A stretch of DNA of 51,905 nucleotides, taken from IMG/VR virus record IMGVR_UViG_3300049026_000006, positions 1 to 51,905 of that record; one strand, written 5' to 3'. Each line of letters starts with the position of its first letter. The first letter of the stretch is position 1. This DNA is from a virus. The notes beneath the pieces are model-generated. The model made no database searches and was not told the origin of the DNA. It saw only the letters and a list, made by a program, of their open reading frames with translations. Below are positions 23,176 to 29,920 of this stretch, piece by piece. The position numbers and the translations under genes are program-made.

Positions 23176-23889
23176 ATGAATTTCAGCGAACGAGTTAAAG
23201 AGCGCATGGCGGCCTTGGGGCTACGTGCGACCGATATAAGCGAACGGACAGGCGTCTCTCGGACGACCGTCTCCTTTTGGCTGTCTGGAACGAACGGGGC
23301 GAAGGGGAAGAACCTTTTGTCCCTGGCTAAGGCCCTGGACTGCTCGCCGGAGTGGCTATCGAGTGGAGCGGAGCCGGTGCAGCCCGGGAGGCAAGTCAAC
23401 CTGTCCTCTATTGATGCGTGGGATGACGAAACTCCGCTCGATGACGACGAGGTCTACGTACCATTTCTTGAGGAGGTCGAACTGGCTGCAGGTTCTGGCC
23501 GCTTCGCGATTGAGGAAAGCGACAGCGCCAGGCTGCGGTTCTATAAGAAGGACTTGCGCAACAACAATGTGCAGTTCAGCAACGCCAAGTGCGTCATGGT
23601 CAGCGGCAACAGCATGGTCCCCGTCCTGCGCGACGGTGCCACCGTAGGTATCAACGTCGGCAAGAACTCTTTGCGCGACGTGGTGGACGGCGAGATGTAC
23701 GCGATCAACCATAACGGCCAGCTTCGCGTGAAGCAGCTATACCGGCTTCCAACGGGGATTCGCCTGCGTAGCTTCAACCGCGATGAGCATCCCGATGAGG
23801 ACTACACCTTCCAGGATATCCAGGATCAGCAGATCGTGATCCTCGGCCATGTCTTCTGGTGGGCGATGTATTCCCGCAGCCCTTCGTAA
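23176..23889 (+). CDS. cI: CI-type prophage repressor (HTH plus S24 peptidase)
   Basis: This 237-residue repressor maintains lysogeny. Residues 1-65 form an XRE helix-turn-helix (MAALGLRATDISERTGVSRT). Residues 95-237 form a LexA/CI-type S24 domain: cleavage site Ala105-Gly106 in ELAAGSG, nucleophile Ser146 in GNSMVP and Lys186 in RVKQLY. It should self-cleave when RecA is activated, inducing the phage. The ATG directly abuts an operator and has no ribosome binding site, so a leaderless mRNA is likely, as for lambda cI from pRM. It is followed by a strong terminator. Confidence 0.95.
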   Translation: MNFSERVKERMAALGLRATDISERTGVSRTTVSFWLSGTNGAKGKNLLSLAKALDCSPEWLSSGAEPVQPGRQVNLSSIDAWDDETPLDDDEVYVPFLEEVELAAGSGRFAIEESDSARLRFYKKDLRNNNVQFSNAKCVMVSGNSMVPVLRDGATVGINVGKNSLRDVVDGEMYAINHNGQLRVKQLYRLPTGIRLRSFNRDEHPDEDYTFQDIQDQQIVILGHVFWWAMYSRSPS

Positions 23890-23906
23890 CCTCCCCTCAC
23901 CGAATT

Positions 23907-23931
23907 AGCCCGCCGCCGAGCGGGCTTTTTT
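23907..23931 (+). terminator. cI terminator
   Basis: AGCCCGC-CGCCGA-GCGGGCT followed by six T residues, 17 bases after the cI stop codon. Confidence 0.9.
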
Positions 23932-23939
23932 GTGCCTGG

Positions 23940-24013
23940 AATTCAGGCTTCTAAACTTTTTGTTAAGTTTTCTAAAAATAAGGCTTGACCAATCTTGTTA
24001 AGTTTTCTAAATT
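23940..24013 (+). promoter_or_regulatory. left operator region (OL) and rightward early promoter (pL-like)
   Basis: A promoter TTGACC (23985-23990), 17 bp, TAAATT (24008-24013) points rightwards. Operators TGTTAAGTTTTCTAAA lie at 23961-23976 and, identical, at 23996-24011, the latter covering the spacer end and -10. A weaker copy (11 of 16) is at 23940-23955. The arrangement mirrors the cro promoter on the other side of cI, so CI should silence both early operons. Confidence 0.8.
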
Positions 24014-24060
24014 CACCTCAACGCCAACGCAAGAAGGCGCCAGGGCCTCAACAGTCCCGC

Positions 24061-24098
24061 CGCTCTTTAGCTCCACCCCTTGCCGGATTACCACCGGC
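24061..24098 (+). promoter_or_regulatory. nut-like antitermination site (boxA and boxB-like hairpin)
   Basis: CGCTCTTTA at 24061-24069 is an exact match to the consensus boxA bound by NusB/S10. Twelve bases later GCCGG-ATTACCA-CCGGC (24082-24098) can form a 5-bp boxB-like hairpin. It lies about 40 bases downstream of the predicted start of the rightward early transcript, as nutL follows pL in lambda. Confidence 0.6.
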
Positions 24099-24116
24099 CC
24101 AGATTCAAAGGCAGCG

Positions 24117-24242
24117 ATGAACCGGCCTAAACGGTTCAGAGGGTTGGCAACTGACCCGGGCGTGCAGCGTAAAGCGCCAAGAACAGTTATCCAGCGGGAG
24201 AACAAGCCGAAAGGCCCGCGGCTGGAGGAACAACTTGATTGA
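24117..24242 (+). CDS. small basic protein at the N antiterminator position
   Basis: This 41-residue ORF encodes a basic peptide, 11 Arg or Lys out of 41 (opening MNRPKRFRG). It begins 18 bases after the boxB-like hairpin with a weak AAGG ribosome binding site. Lambda N, an Arg-rich antiterminator of 107 residues, is the first gene after pL and nutL. This ORF has the right position and charge but is much shorter, and no sequence motif proves the role. The same frame is open upstream through the promoter, which weakens the case for a gene. Confidence 0.35.
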   Translation: MNRPKRFRGLATDPGVQRKAPRTVIQRENKPKGPRLEEQLD

Positions 24243-24283
24243 GCCCGTACCGCGCCAGTAGCGCCGAAGGGACACGTCAAACA

Positions 24284-24318
24284 CAGATGGCCCCCTGCTG
24301 TTTCAGGTCGGCCATCTG
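24284..24318 (+). other. hairpin in early rightward leader (possible weak terminator)
   Basis: CAGATGGCC (24284-24292) pairs perfectly with GGCCATCTG (24310-24318) around a 17-nt loop and is followed by GCTTTA. The T tract is poor. It could be a terminator relieved by antitermination, as tL1 in lambda, or part of a structured leader. Confidence 0.45.
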
Positions 24319-24381
24319 GCTTTACAAATGCCTCTCACACCCCGGGAGGTATTTGAAAGCCAAACAACGGAGCATGACGAA

Positions 24382-24561
24382 ATGGCCTTTAAGTCATTCA
24401 CTAAAGAAATCGCTGTCGAGCAGGCCCGCTACTTCAGCCATGCGGCAGTGTTTGCAGCAAAGCTCGGCAGTCTCCCGGCCACTATCGAAATGTGCCGCAA
24501 GCGCCGCGATGAATGGATGCGTGTTGCTCGCGGCGAGATTCGTCACCCCTTCTTCGCATAG
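24382..24561 (+). CDS. hypothetical protein, 59 aa
   Basis: This small protein (MAFKSFTKEIAVEQARYFSH, then KLGSLPATIEMCRKRRDEWMRVARGE) is helical and basic. I chose the ATG at 24382, with GGAG upstream; the frame is open back to an ATG at 24328 without a ribosome binding site. It is the first clear coding frame of the rightward early operon. The function is unknown. Confidence 0.5.
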   Translation: MAFKSFTKEIAVEQARYFSHAAVFAAKLGSLPATIEMCRKRRDEWMRVARGEIRHPFFA

Positions 24562-24602
24562 ACAACCAGCGCCACGACAGCCTGTCGTTAACTGCCCGAG
24601 CA

Positions 24603-25049
24603 CCTGGTACTCCCCAGCACCAGGCCGCATCGGAGTGTGATCTGCCTGCACCTAAAAACATATGCCTCTCTTGGGGAGGCGGGTGATCTAGCAGGTTTCG
24701 ACCGGTAATCCGGACAGGCTACCCCGGACTGGCAGATCACACCCCGATGCGGACGAAACTGCGGCCTATAACCGCCCACCTGCATCACCGCAACACGCAG
24801 ATGAATGCCCGGGCTGACGGGCAAGTGTAAGACCTGAGGGATCGCGGGAATCGTGGCCGGTAGAGTGAGTAAGCGCCCAGATGGCCACGGCGAGTCCAAG
24901 AATAAGCGGCTGAAACCTTCGCCCCGGTGAAACTCCGGTGTCACTAAGGCCGCTAATAGTCATGCCGGGATCAGCTCCGGCCATCTGCGCCCATCGGCGA
25001 ATAGCTCAACCCGCATTGCGCAGGGTCAGCGCCAACCTGGTATTGGCGA
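24603..25049 (+). ncRNA. candidate structured RNA region
   Basis: The 557 bases between 24562 and 25118 have no convincing gene but many inverted repeats. The largest pairs 24625-24646 with 24731-24752: 22 bases with one mismatch around 84 nt, which itself holds GCCTC/GAGGC (24664-24680) and CCGG-TAAT-CCGG (24702-24713). Others: CCTGGT/ACCAGG (24603-24624), GTGGCC/GGCCAC (24853-24888), CGCCAA/TTGGCG (25030-25048). It would be transcribed from the rightward early promoter. I do not recognise a known RNA family. Confidence 0.45.
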
Positions 25050-25118
25050 GCTACCTTGATCTGGCACAAGCGCCGTGACAGCCGGGAAAGACCGCACACA
25101 CCCCAACCGGAGATCACC

Positions 25119-25289
25119 ATGCTCCTACTGATCCTGATCGGCGCAGCGCTCAGCCATGCGCGGCCAGAACCGCCACCTGATGACGGCCTGCCAACCGGTC
25201 CATTGCGCTTACACCGTGAGCGCTGGCGATGTACCGAGGGTCAGCGTTCGTTCTGGTGCGCGCTGCCCCGATCCAAATCCTCAAGCTGA
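25119..25289 (+). CDS. small hydrophobic-start protein, 56 aa
   Basis: This short ORF starts with a hydrophobic stretch (MLLLILIGAALSHARPEPPP) that could be a signal peptide or membrane anchor, followed by a basic, Cys-containing tail. A GGAG site lies at good spacing before the ATG at 25119. A hairpin with flanking A and T runs follows at 25304-25333. The composition of the second half is not clearly protein-like, so it may be spurious. Confidence 0.4.
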   Translation: MLLLILIGAALSHARPEPPPDDGLPTGPLRLHRERWRCTEGQRSFWCALPRSKSSS

Positions 25290-25303
25290 CGCTGCATCAT
25301 TCG

Positions 25304-25333
25304 AAAAGGCCTTTCTGTCCAGTTGGGCCTTTT
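25304..25333 (+). terminator. possible bidirectional terminator hairpin
   Basis: AAAAGGCC (25304-25311) and GGCCTTTT (25326-25333) form a perfect 8-bp inverted repeat with a 14-nt loop and short A and T runs on both strands. It is weak, with only four T residues. Confidence 0.45.
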
Positions 25334-25439
25334 CACTTCCCGACCAATCCCGCATGCACATGACACCGCGCCCAACGGCAACCAGCGGAAGGATCGTGTG
25401 CAGCCGGGATTTGTTGGATCAACCACAGAGGTATTTGCA

Positions 25440-25709
25440 ATGCGACCAGTTATGACGATGGCCCCGGTCTGGGAGGCAAACAAGAAAGTCGGCTTCAGCG
25501 ACCTGCGTGAAGCCCGTTTCCACCAGTGGGCCAATGAGTATGAAGAGTTCGAATCCGGCCCAGGCAACTACACCGTTGCGCTGGTTGAGTATGCGGATGG
25601 CTCCATCGGCACGGTGATGCCTGATTGCATCCGCTTCCTTGATGGTGAGGAAGCCACCGCCGCCAGGATGGATGAAGCAATCGCGAGCATGTCCAGCCTC
25701 GTCCTGTAA
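25440..25709 (+). CDS. hypothetical protein, 89 aa
   Basis: This protein (MRPVMTMAPVWEANKKVGFSDL, later YTVALVEYADGSIGTVMPDCIRFLD) has a beta-rich middle similar to many small phage proteins of unknown function that end with a '.V.P..IRFLD' strand. The ATG at 25440 has an AGAGG site; longer in-frame starts have none. It is the first of a long run of small accessory genes. Confidence 0.65.
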   Translation: MRPVMTMAPVWEANKKVGFSDLREARFHQWANEYEEFESGPGNYTVALVEYADGSIGTVMPDCIRFLDGEEATAARMDEAIASMSSLVL

Positions 25710-25730
25710 CCCAACCAGATGGAGAGAGTC

Positions 25731-25943
25731 ATGAGCAGAGACGACGGCGGCCCAGCTTTCCCAGGCACCGCAGAGAATTACAAGTACGAAGGCTGCGCAG
25801 GCATGTCCATTCGCGACTACTTCGCGGCCAAGGCGATGCAGGGATGGACATCGAACCCGCTGCCTAATGAATCGTCGATTCAAGAAGTTGCTGAATGGGC
25901 ATATCGCCAGGCCGACGCCATGCTCGCCGCCCGCTCCGCCTAA
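25731..25943 (+). CDS. hypothetical protein with 'GGPAFP' start, 70 aa
   Basis: The opening MSRDDGGPAFPGTAENYKYE, then GMSIRDYFAAKAMQG and AEWAYRQADAMLAAR, is a very common layout among small phage proteins of unknown role. I chose the ATG at 25731 (GGAGAG site) over the in-frame ATG at 25719. The spacing to the next gene is 21 bases. Confidence 0.8.
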   Translation: MSRDDGGPAFPGTAENYKYEGCAGMSIRDYFAAKAMQGWTSNPLPNESSIQEVAEWAYRQADAMLAARSA

Positions 25944-25964
25944 CCCCAAACACTGGAGGTCGCC

Positions 25965-26258
25965 ATGAGCGATTGGATCAAGTGCAGCGACAGGTTGCCA
26001 AGCCAGCTTTCAGGTACAGCCAATGAATACATTGTCTGCGCCGTCGCAGAGGGGAAGCAATACGTTTTCTCGGCGCAATGGCTGGAAGGCTACGCCCTTT
26101 ACAACCCTGATGACGACAGCAGCGAAGAAGATGGAATGACCGAGGGTCATGGCTGGTACGACGTGAAAGAGAACGCGGACTACGACGGCTGGTACTACCC
26201 GATCAAGGATCGCGAAGTCACGCACTGGCAGCCGCTCCCTGCCCCGCCAACCGAGTAA
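25965..26258 (+). CDS. DUF551 family protein, first copy
   Basis: This 97-residue protein opens MSDWIKCSDRLPS and ends REVTHWQPLPAPPTE, the two signatures of DUF551, a phage and prophage family of unknown function. A second, shorter DUF551 gene follows directly. The middle contains an acidic segment (NPDDDSSEEDGM). A GGAGG site precedes the ATG. Confidence 0.9.
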   Translation: MSDWIKCSDRLPSQLSGTANEYIVCAVAEGKQYVFSAQWLEGYALYNPDDDSSEEDGMTEGHGWYDVKENADYDGWYYPIKDREVTHWQPLPAPPTE

Positions 26259-26264
26259 GCCGAC

Positions 26265-26486
26265 ATGAGCAACTGGATCAAGTGCAGCGACAGGCTGCCC
26301 GATCTGCCGAAGGGTGGCGGCAAGCACCACGTCATCGCCTACACACCCGCCAGGGCAGCACAGCGGTTCGCCAATGGTTCGTGCTTCCTCTACTGGAACG
26401 GCATCGACTGGCGCTACGCGGACGGCTCTCGTTTCGAGCATCGCGTCACGCATTGGCAGCCCTTCATCACCGCGCCCACCGACTGA
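26265..26486 (+). CDS. DUF551 family protein, second copy
   Basis: This 73-residue protein opens MSNWIKCSDRLPDLPKGGG and ends RVTHWQPFITAPTD. Its first 27 coding bases differ from those of the first copy at very few positions, so the two genes are a tandem duplication that has diverged in the middle. The gap between them is six bases. Confidence 0.9.
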   Translation: MSNWIKCSDRLPDLPKGGGKHHVIAYTPARAAQRFANGSCFLYWNGIDWRYADGSRFEHRVTHWQPFITAPTD

Positions 26487-26507
26487 ACCGCCACCCTGGA
26501 GGCAACA

Positions 26508-26930
26508 ATGAACGCAGCACTGAAGATTTGTCAGGCCATGCACGACGCGCAGTTGCCTCCGATGGTGAGCGAGAGCCCTCGGGAGGTTGCTCGGGCTGAG
26601 TGGCTGTACAACGCGGTTGAAAGCCTGCTGCGGGGCGTGGACGTTAAGGTCCAGTGCCGCTGGAATCAAGCCAGGGTCGTCACGGTGGCAGACCTGGCCC
26701 TGGCCGTGGATGAGCACGTGAACAACCGGCTGGCGGACTGCAAGGTCCACACCCCGGCGCTGGGCTGGCTGCTGCTGGCGGCGGATGGTCGGGCCGACAA
26801 GAACGCCGTCGCCGAACTCCTCGGCCCCAGCGACCACTCCTTCGGCAAGCTCGGCGAAATCGCACAGGCCCTACTTGAGCCCTTGGCAGATGACGCGCTG
26901 ATCGCTCAGGCAGAGGACGACGAATTATGA
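26508..26930 (+). CDS. hypothetical protein, 140 aa
   Basis: This helical, acidic protein (MNAALKICQAMHDAQLPPMV, later LAVDEHVNNRLADCKVHTPALGWLLLAAD) has a GGAGG site and a four-base overlap with the next gene. I see no motif. It belongs to the accessory operon. Confidence 0.6.
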   Translation: MNAALKICQAMHDAQLPPMVSESPREVARAEWLYNAVESLLRGVDVKVQCRWNQARVVTVADLALAVDEHVNNRLADCKVHTPALGWLLLAADGRADKNAVAELLGPSDHSFGKLGEIAQALLEPLADDALIAQAEDDEL

Positions 26931-27142
26931 GCGCCGATAAAGCCAAGGCTGCCATCGACCTGGAGATTGCCAAGGTCGCCCGCTCCCACTGCCCTGGGCC
27001 CGACCGGACCTTCGTCATGGGCATGATCGAGCTGGCCGAGTTCATCGACCTGCTCAACCGCCACGAGGCCAACGCCTACCGCGACAAGCTGGACTTGAAG
27101 TTCTGCGAGCGCAACGACTACCTCAAGAGGGCTTCGGCATGA
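26927..27142 (+). CDS. hypothetical protein, 71 aa
   Basis: This is a small helical protein (KAAIDLEIAKVARSHCPGPDRTFVMG, then MIELAEFIDLLNRHEANAYRDKLD). Overlaps of four bases (ATGA) couple it to genes on both sides, which supports its reality. No function is visible. Confidence 0.6.
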   Translation: MSADKAKAAIDLEIAKVARSHCPGPDRTFVMGMIELAEFIDLLNRHEANAYRDKLDLKFCERNDYLKRASA

Positions 27143-27333
27143 CCACCCCAATCGTGAAATCCCTGATCGACGAACAGATGGACGACATCGAGCGCCGCAT
27201 CGCCATCCTCGGCTTCGGCCTGCCGTTCAATGAGGTGATTGGCCGCAAGCGCGAGGATCTGGTGAAGGATCTTCCGCAGCGCCTGGCGGTGACTATGAAG
27301 GGCGGCAGGATTGCGGCGAGGGTTCGGCCATGA
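27139..27333 (+). CDS. hypothetical protein, 64 aa
   Basis: This small helical protein starts MTTPIVKSLIDEQMDDIERR and ends with a basic tail (VTMKGGRIAARVRP). It is coupled by ATGA overlaps on both sides. The function is unknown. Confidence 0.6.
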   Translation: MTTPIVKSLIDEQMDDIERRIAILGFGLPFNEVIGRKREDLVKDLPQRLAVTMKGGRIAARVRP

Positions 27334-27905
27334 ATATCGATTGGAGCAAGGCGCCTGAAGGTGCAACGCACTGGGATACCGGACTTCATGGTCGCACGCC
27401 AGGATGGATGCGGCTGGACGGAACCACATGGCACTGGTGGCCCGTCGATGGCGCTAAATGTGAGCGAAAATGGTTTGTTTGCTGCGAGACTTACCCGTCA
27501 GAGACAAAAGAGTTCGTTGCGCGCCCTCCTGCATGGACCGGCGAAGGCCTGCCGCCTGTTGGGACGATATGCGAGCGTCGAACCATGCTGGGTGGCGATG
27601 GTCGCTATGAGCAAGTAATCATTATCGCTCATACCAGCAAAGGATTTCCGGTATGGGAAAGCACGGATGCGATGTTTGCCGGTATCTCAAAGGAAGCTAT
27701 GTTCAGCAATGGGATTCCATCCTTCAGGCCCATCCGCACGCCCGAGCAGATCGCGGCGGATGAGCGCCTGCATGAAATTCGAAATGCGCTCTCAGTCATA
27801 AACTCCAAAGTGCATTTCCCGAATGACCTGGTGCGCGGAAACATTCTCGCCGCCGCTGTCGAGGCAATGATCGACGCCGGCTACCGCAAGCCGGTGACGC
27901 CATGA
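27330..27905 (+). CDS. hypothetical protein, 191 aa
   Basis: The N-terminal half (MNIDWSKAPEGATHWDTGLH, then MRLDGTTWHWWPVDG and PPAWTGEGLPPVGTICE) is a Trp-rich layout widespread in phage accessory proteins, seen alone or fused to other modules. The C-terminal half (RPIRTPEQIAADERLHEIRNAL) ends in a helical segment. The role is unknown. It is coupled by ATGA overlaps. Confidence 0.75.
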   Translation: MNIDWSKAPEGATHWDTGLHGRTPGWMRLDGTTWHWWPVDGAKCERKWFVCCETYPSETKEFVARPPAWTGEGLPPVGTICERRTMLGGDGRYEQVIIIAHTSKGFPVWESTDAMFAGISKEAMFSNGIPSFRPIRTPEQIAADERLHEIRNALSVINSKVHFPNDLVRGNILAAAVEAMIDAGYRKPVTP

Positions 27906-28021
27906 AAGCCTTAGCCTGGATCCTCGCCGCCGCCATACTCTCTTCCCTACTCGCCTACACCGTAGTGAAGGAAAGGCATCCGACCTGCAGCGTTCCTCAG
28001 CTTTCGCAGGTGCTGCGGTGA
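27902..28021 (+). CDS. small membrane protein, 39 aa
   Basis: This 39-residue ORF (MKALAWILAAAILSSLLAYT then a charged tail) is a single hydrophobic segment or signal-like peptide. Its ATG overlaps the previous stop by four bases and its stop overlaps the next GTG start by four (GTGA), so it is packed like the other genes of the operon. It is not certain that it is translated. Confidence 0.5.
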   Translation: MKALAWILAAAILSSLLAYTVVKERHPTCSVPQLSQVLR

Positions 28022-28137
28022 CCGGCCGGCAGCAGCAACGACGCCGCCTGATCTGGCGCGGAGCCACCCAAGCCCTGCTCGGCTGGTCCGGCTGGCTGTT
28101 CCTCATTGCCCTGGCCGATCTGATCGCGCCGAGATAA
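28018..28137 (+). CDS. small membrane protein, 39 aa
   Basis: This ORF starts with GTG overlapping the previous stop. It has an Arg/Gln-rich start (TGRQQQRRRLIWRG) and one hydrophobic segment (LLGWSGWLFLIALADLIAP), giving a type II membrane topology. The function is unknown; with the previous ORF it makes a pair of tiny membrane peptides. Confidence 0.45.
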   Translation: MTGRQQQRRRLIWRGATQALLGWSGWLFLIALADLIAPR

Positions 28138-28181
28138 CCCTACACCTTCAAGCGCTGCGCACGTCGCGGCTGGGATTCGCC

Positions 28182-28505
28182 ATGACCGAACAGAAGCACA
28201 CGCCTGGCCCGTGGATTGTTACCACTGATCTGCGGCAGGACGACGAAATTGTATGCGACATGCTGAATGAGCAAGGGTATGTCGCAATTGCCAAGGGTCA
28301 GCAACTGGGCCACTGGCGCGACGATGCCAAGCTGATCGCTACTGCGCCGGACCTTCTCGCTGACTTGATCGTAGCCGCCGGCACACTGCGCCATTACGAA
28401 GCGCTGCACCGGGCCAAGGGAACCGCCGAGAGCCTGGAGAAGGCCGAGGTCAATGCAGGACTTGCCTCCCGCTTCGAGCAGACCATCGCGAAAGCCACCC
28501 AATAA
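28182..28505 (+). CDS. hypothetical protein with 'HTPGPW' start, 107 aa
   Basis: The start MTEQKHTPGPWIV, then AKLIATAPDLLADLIVAA in the middle, is a common arrangement in phage proteins of unknown function (HTPGPW...DA.LIA.AP.LL). The C-terminal part is a charged helix. The ribosome binding site is weak. Confidence 0.85.
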   Translation: MTEQKHTPGPWIVTTDLRQDDEIVCDMLNEQGYVAIAKGQQLGHWRDDAKLIATAPDLLADLIVAAGTLRHYEALHRAKGTAESLEKAEVNAGLASRFEQTIAKATQ

Positions 28506-28546
28506 CCCTTCCACAGCGCCCCTCTCCGGTGGCGCGGAGAACAATC

Positions 28547-29068
28547 GTGTCCAACGAATCGAAAACCCACTTCAAGAAGGCTTTCAACAGCCCGTACTTG
28601 AGCAGTGCCGACATCGTCGGTCACATGACCTTCACCGTGGCCCGCGTAACGCTGGAGGTGGACAAGACGAAGAAAACCAAGGACCTGTTCAACACGGCCT
28701 ACTTCGTCGAGCGCGAGATCCGCCCGGGCGAAAAGCTGAAGCCGATGATCCTTAACGTGACCAACAGCAAAACCATGAAGGCGCTGACCAATTCGCCATT
28801 CATTGAGGACTGGCAGGGCATAAAGATCACCGTCTACGTCGATTCCAATGTGAAATTCGGCCGCGAGGTGATGGAGGGCCTGCGCATCAGCCCCAAGGCG
28901 CCGACAGTGGCATGGCTGACACCAGACAATCAAAGGCCGTGGGCCAACGCCCAGGCAGCTTACAAGCGCGACGGCAACCTCGACGCGGTCCTTGCCCGGT
29001 ACTCCATGACCGATGAGCACCAACAGCAGCTGATCAAGGAGTGCACCGATGATTCGGCAGTGGCATGA
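28547..29068 (+). CDS. recombination-operon protein, candidate ssDNA-binding or annealing protein
   Basis: This 173-residue protein lies immediately before, and overlaps by 20 bases, the YqaJ-type exonuclease gene. In many phages this slot holds an SSB or single-strand annealing protein. The sequence is beta-rich with many Lys (HFKKAFNSPYLSSADIVGHM, FTVARVTLEVDKTKKTKDLF, IKITVYVDSNVKFGREVMEG). It begins with GTG at 28547 behind GGAGA. I see no RecT, Erf or Rad52 signature. The role is an inference from position. Confidence 0.6.
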   Translation: MSNESKTHFKKAFNSPYLSSADIVGHMTFTVARVTLEVDKTKKTKDLFNTAYFVEREIRPGEKLKPMILNVTNSKTMKALTNSPFIEDWQGIKITVYVDSNVKFGREVMEGLRISPKAPTVAWLTPDNQRPWANAQAAYKRDGNLDAVLARYSMTDEHQQQLIKECTDDSAVA

Positions 29069-29672
29069 CGTCGAGCAGAACACCGAAGTCTGGAATCAGC
29101 TGCGCATCGGCAAGGCCACCGCATCGAATGCCGGCTGCTTCATGGCGAATGGCGAGGGAGCGTTCGGCGACCCGGCCAAGAAGTACGCCCTCCAGATCGC
29201 CCTGGAGATCGCCACTGGTAGGAAGGCCGAGTTCAGCTTCTCGAATGACCATACCGAGCGCGGGCATGAACAGGAGCCTGTCGCTCGGATGTTTTACGAG
29301 GATGCCGAGTTTGTGGATGTCACCAATGGCGGCTTCTTCGATTGTGGCGACCACGGCGACTCGCCGGACGGCTTGATCGGCGCTGACGGCGTGCTTGAGA
29401 TCAAGTGCGTCACCGCTGCCGTTCACTACGCCACGCTGAAGAGGGGCTCATTCGACCCGGCCTATCGCTGGCAGTTGGTCAGCCATCTGGACTGCACAGG
29501 GCGGGACTGGGTCGACTTCGTAAGCTTCTGTTCCGAGTTCCCCGAGGCGAGCCAGCTCATTGTGTACCGATCAACCCGTGACGACTTCAAGGTCGAGCTG
29601 GAGCGGCTGGCCGAGCGGCGCGCCAAGTTTCTTGAGCTTGTCCAGTCAACGCTGGCAAGCATTCCGAGGTAG
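29049..29672 (+). CDS. YqaJ-family viral recombinase (lambda Exo-type nuclease)
   Basis: This 207-residue 5'-3' exonuclease generates single strands for phage recombination. It has the family core: RIGKATASNAGCF near the start, HTERGHEQEPVAR (His/Glu at residues 73-74), and the PD-(D/E)xK active site with Asp107 in DSPDGLIG, Glu117 and Lys119 in LEIKC. The length fits lambda Exo (226). Its start lies inside the preceding gene. Confidence 0.92.
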   Translation: MIRQWHDVEQNTEVWNQLRIGKATASNAGCFMANGEGAFGDPAKKYALQIALEIATGRKAEFSFSNDHTERGHEQEPVARMFYEDAEFVDVTNGGFFDCGDHGDSPDGLIGADGVLEIKCVTAAVHYATLKRGSFDPAYRWQLVSHLDCTGRDWVDFVSFCSEFPEASQLIVYRSTRDDFKVELERLAERRAKFLELVQSTLASIPR

Positions 29673-29677
29673 ACACC

Positions 29678-29920
29678 ATGATCAGCAACAACCTAAGCCT
29701 GGTCGAGCATCATCGGCCACAGGCTGACGCCATATCCGAGCAGATCGCCCAGTTCCTGGCGGCCGGCGGCCAGATCGACGAACTGCAAAGCCCGCCACGC
29801 AATCCCATCCCGCCGCCCCGCTCGACCCGGATAGACCCTGAAACGGTCCTCAAGCGCAAACCCCGGCCTCTGTCCCTGGCCGAGCGCCGCGCCCTACGCA
29901 AGATGGCGGATTCGCTATGA
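29678..29920 (+). CDS. hypothetical protein, 80 aa
   Basis: This small protein has a helical start (MISNNLSLVEHHRPQADAIS), a Pro-rich centre (SPPRNPIPPPRSTRIDPETV) and a basic C-terminus (LKRKPRPLSLAERRALRKMA). It is likely disordered in the middle. It is coupled to the next gene by a four-base overlap. The function is unknown. Confidence 0.6.
   Translation: MISNNLSLVEHHRPQADAISEQIAQFLAAGGQIDELQSPPRNPIPPPRSTRIDPETVLKRKPRPLSLAERRALRKMADSL

Noticed and set aside
23196-23204. boxA-like sequence on the minus strand inside cI
   Set aside because: It lies upstream of the leftward promoter, so the early transcript would not contain it; it is explained by coding sequence.
24588-24944. Minus-strand frame of 118 codons in the hairpin-rich region
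   Set aside because: No ribosome binding site, Pro/Arg-rich composition, and it covers the inverted repeats; an RNA or DNA structure is more likely.
26010-26837. Minus-strand frame of 275 codons over the DUF551 genes
   Set aside because: Antisense to two recognisable DUF551 genes and their coupled neighbour.
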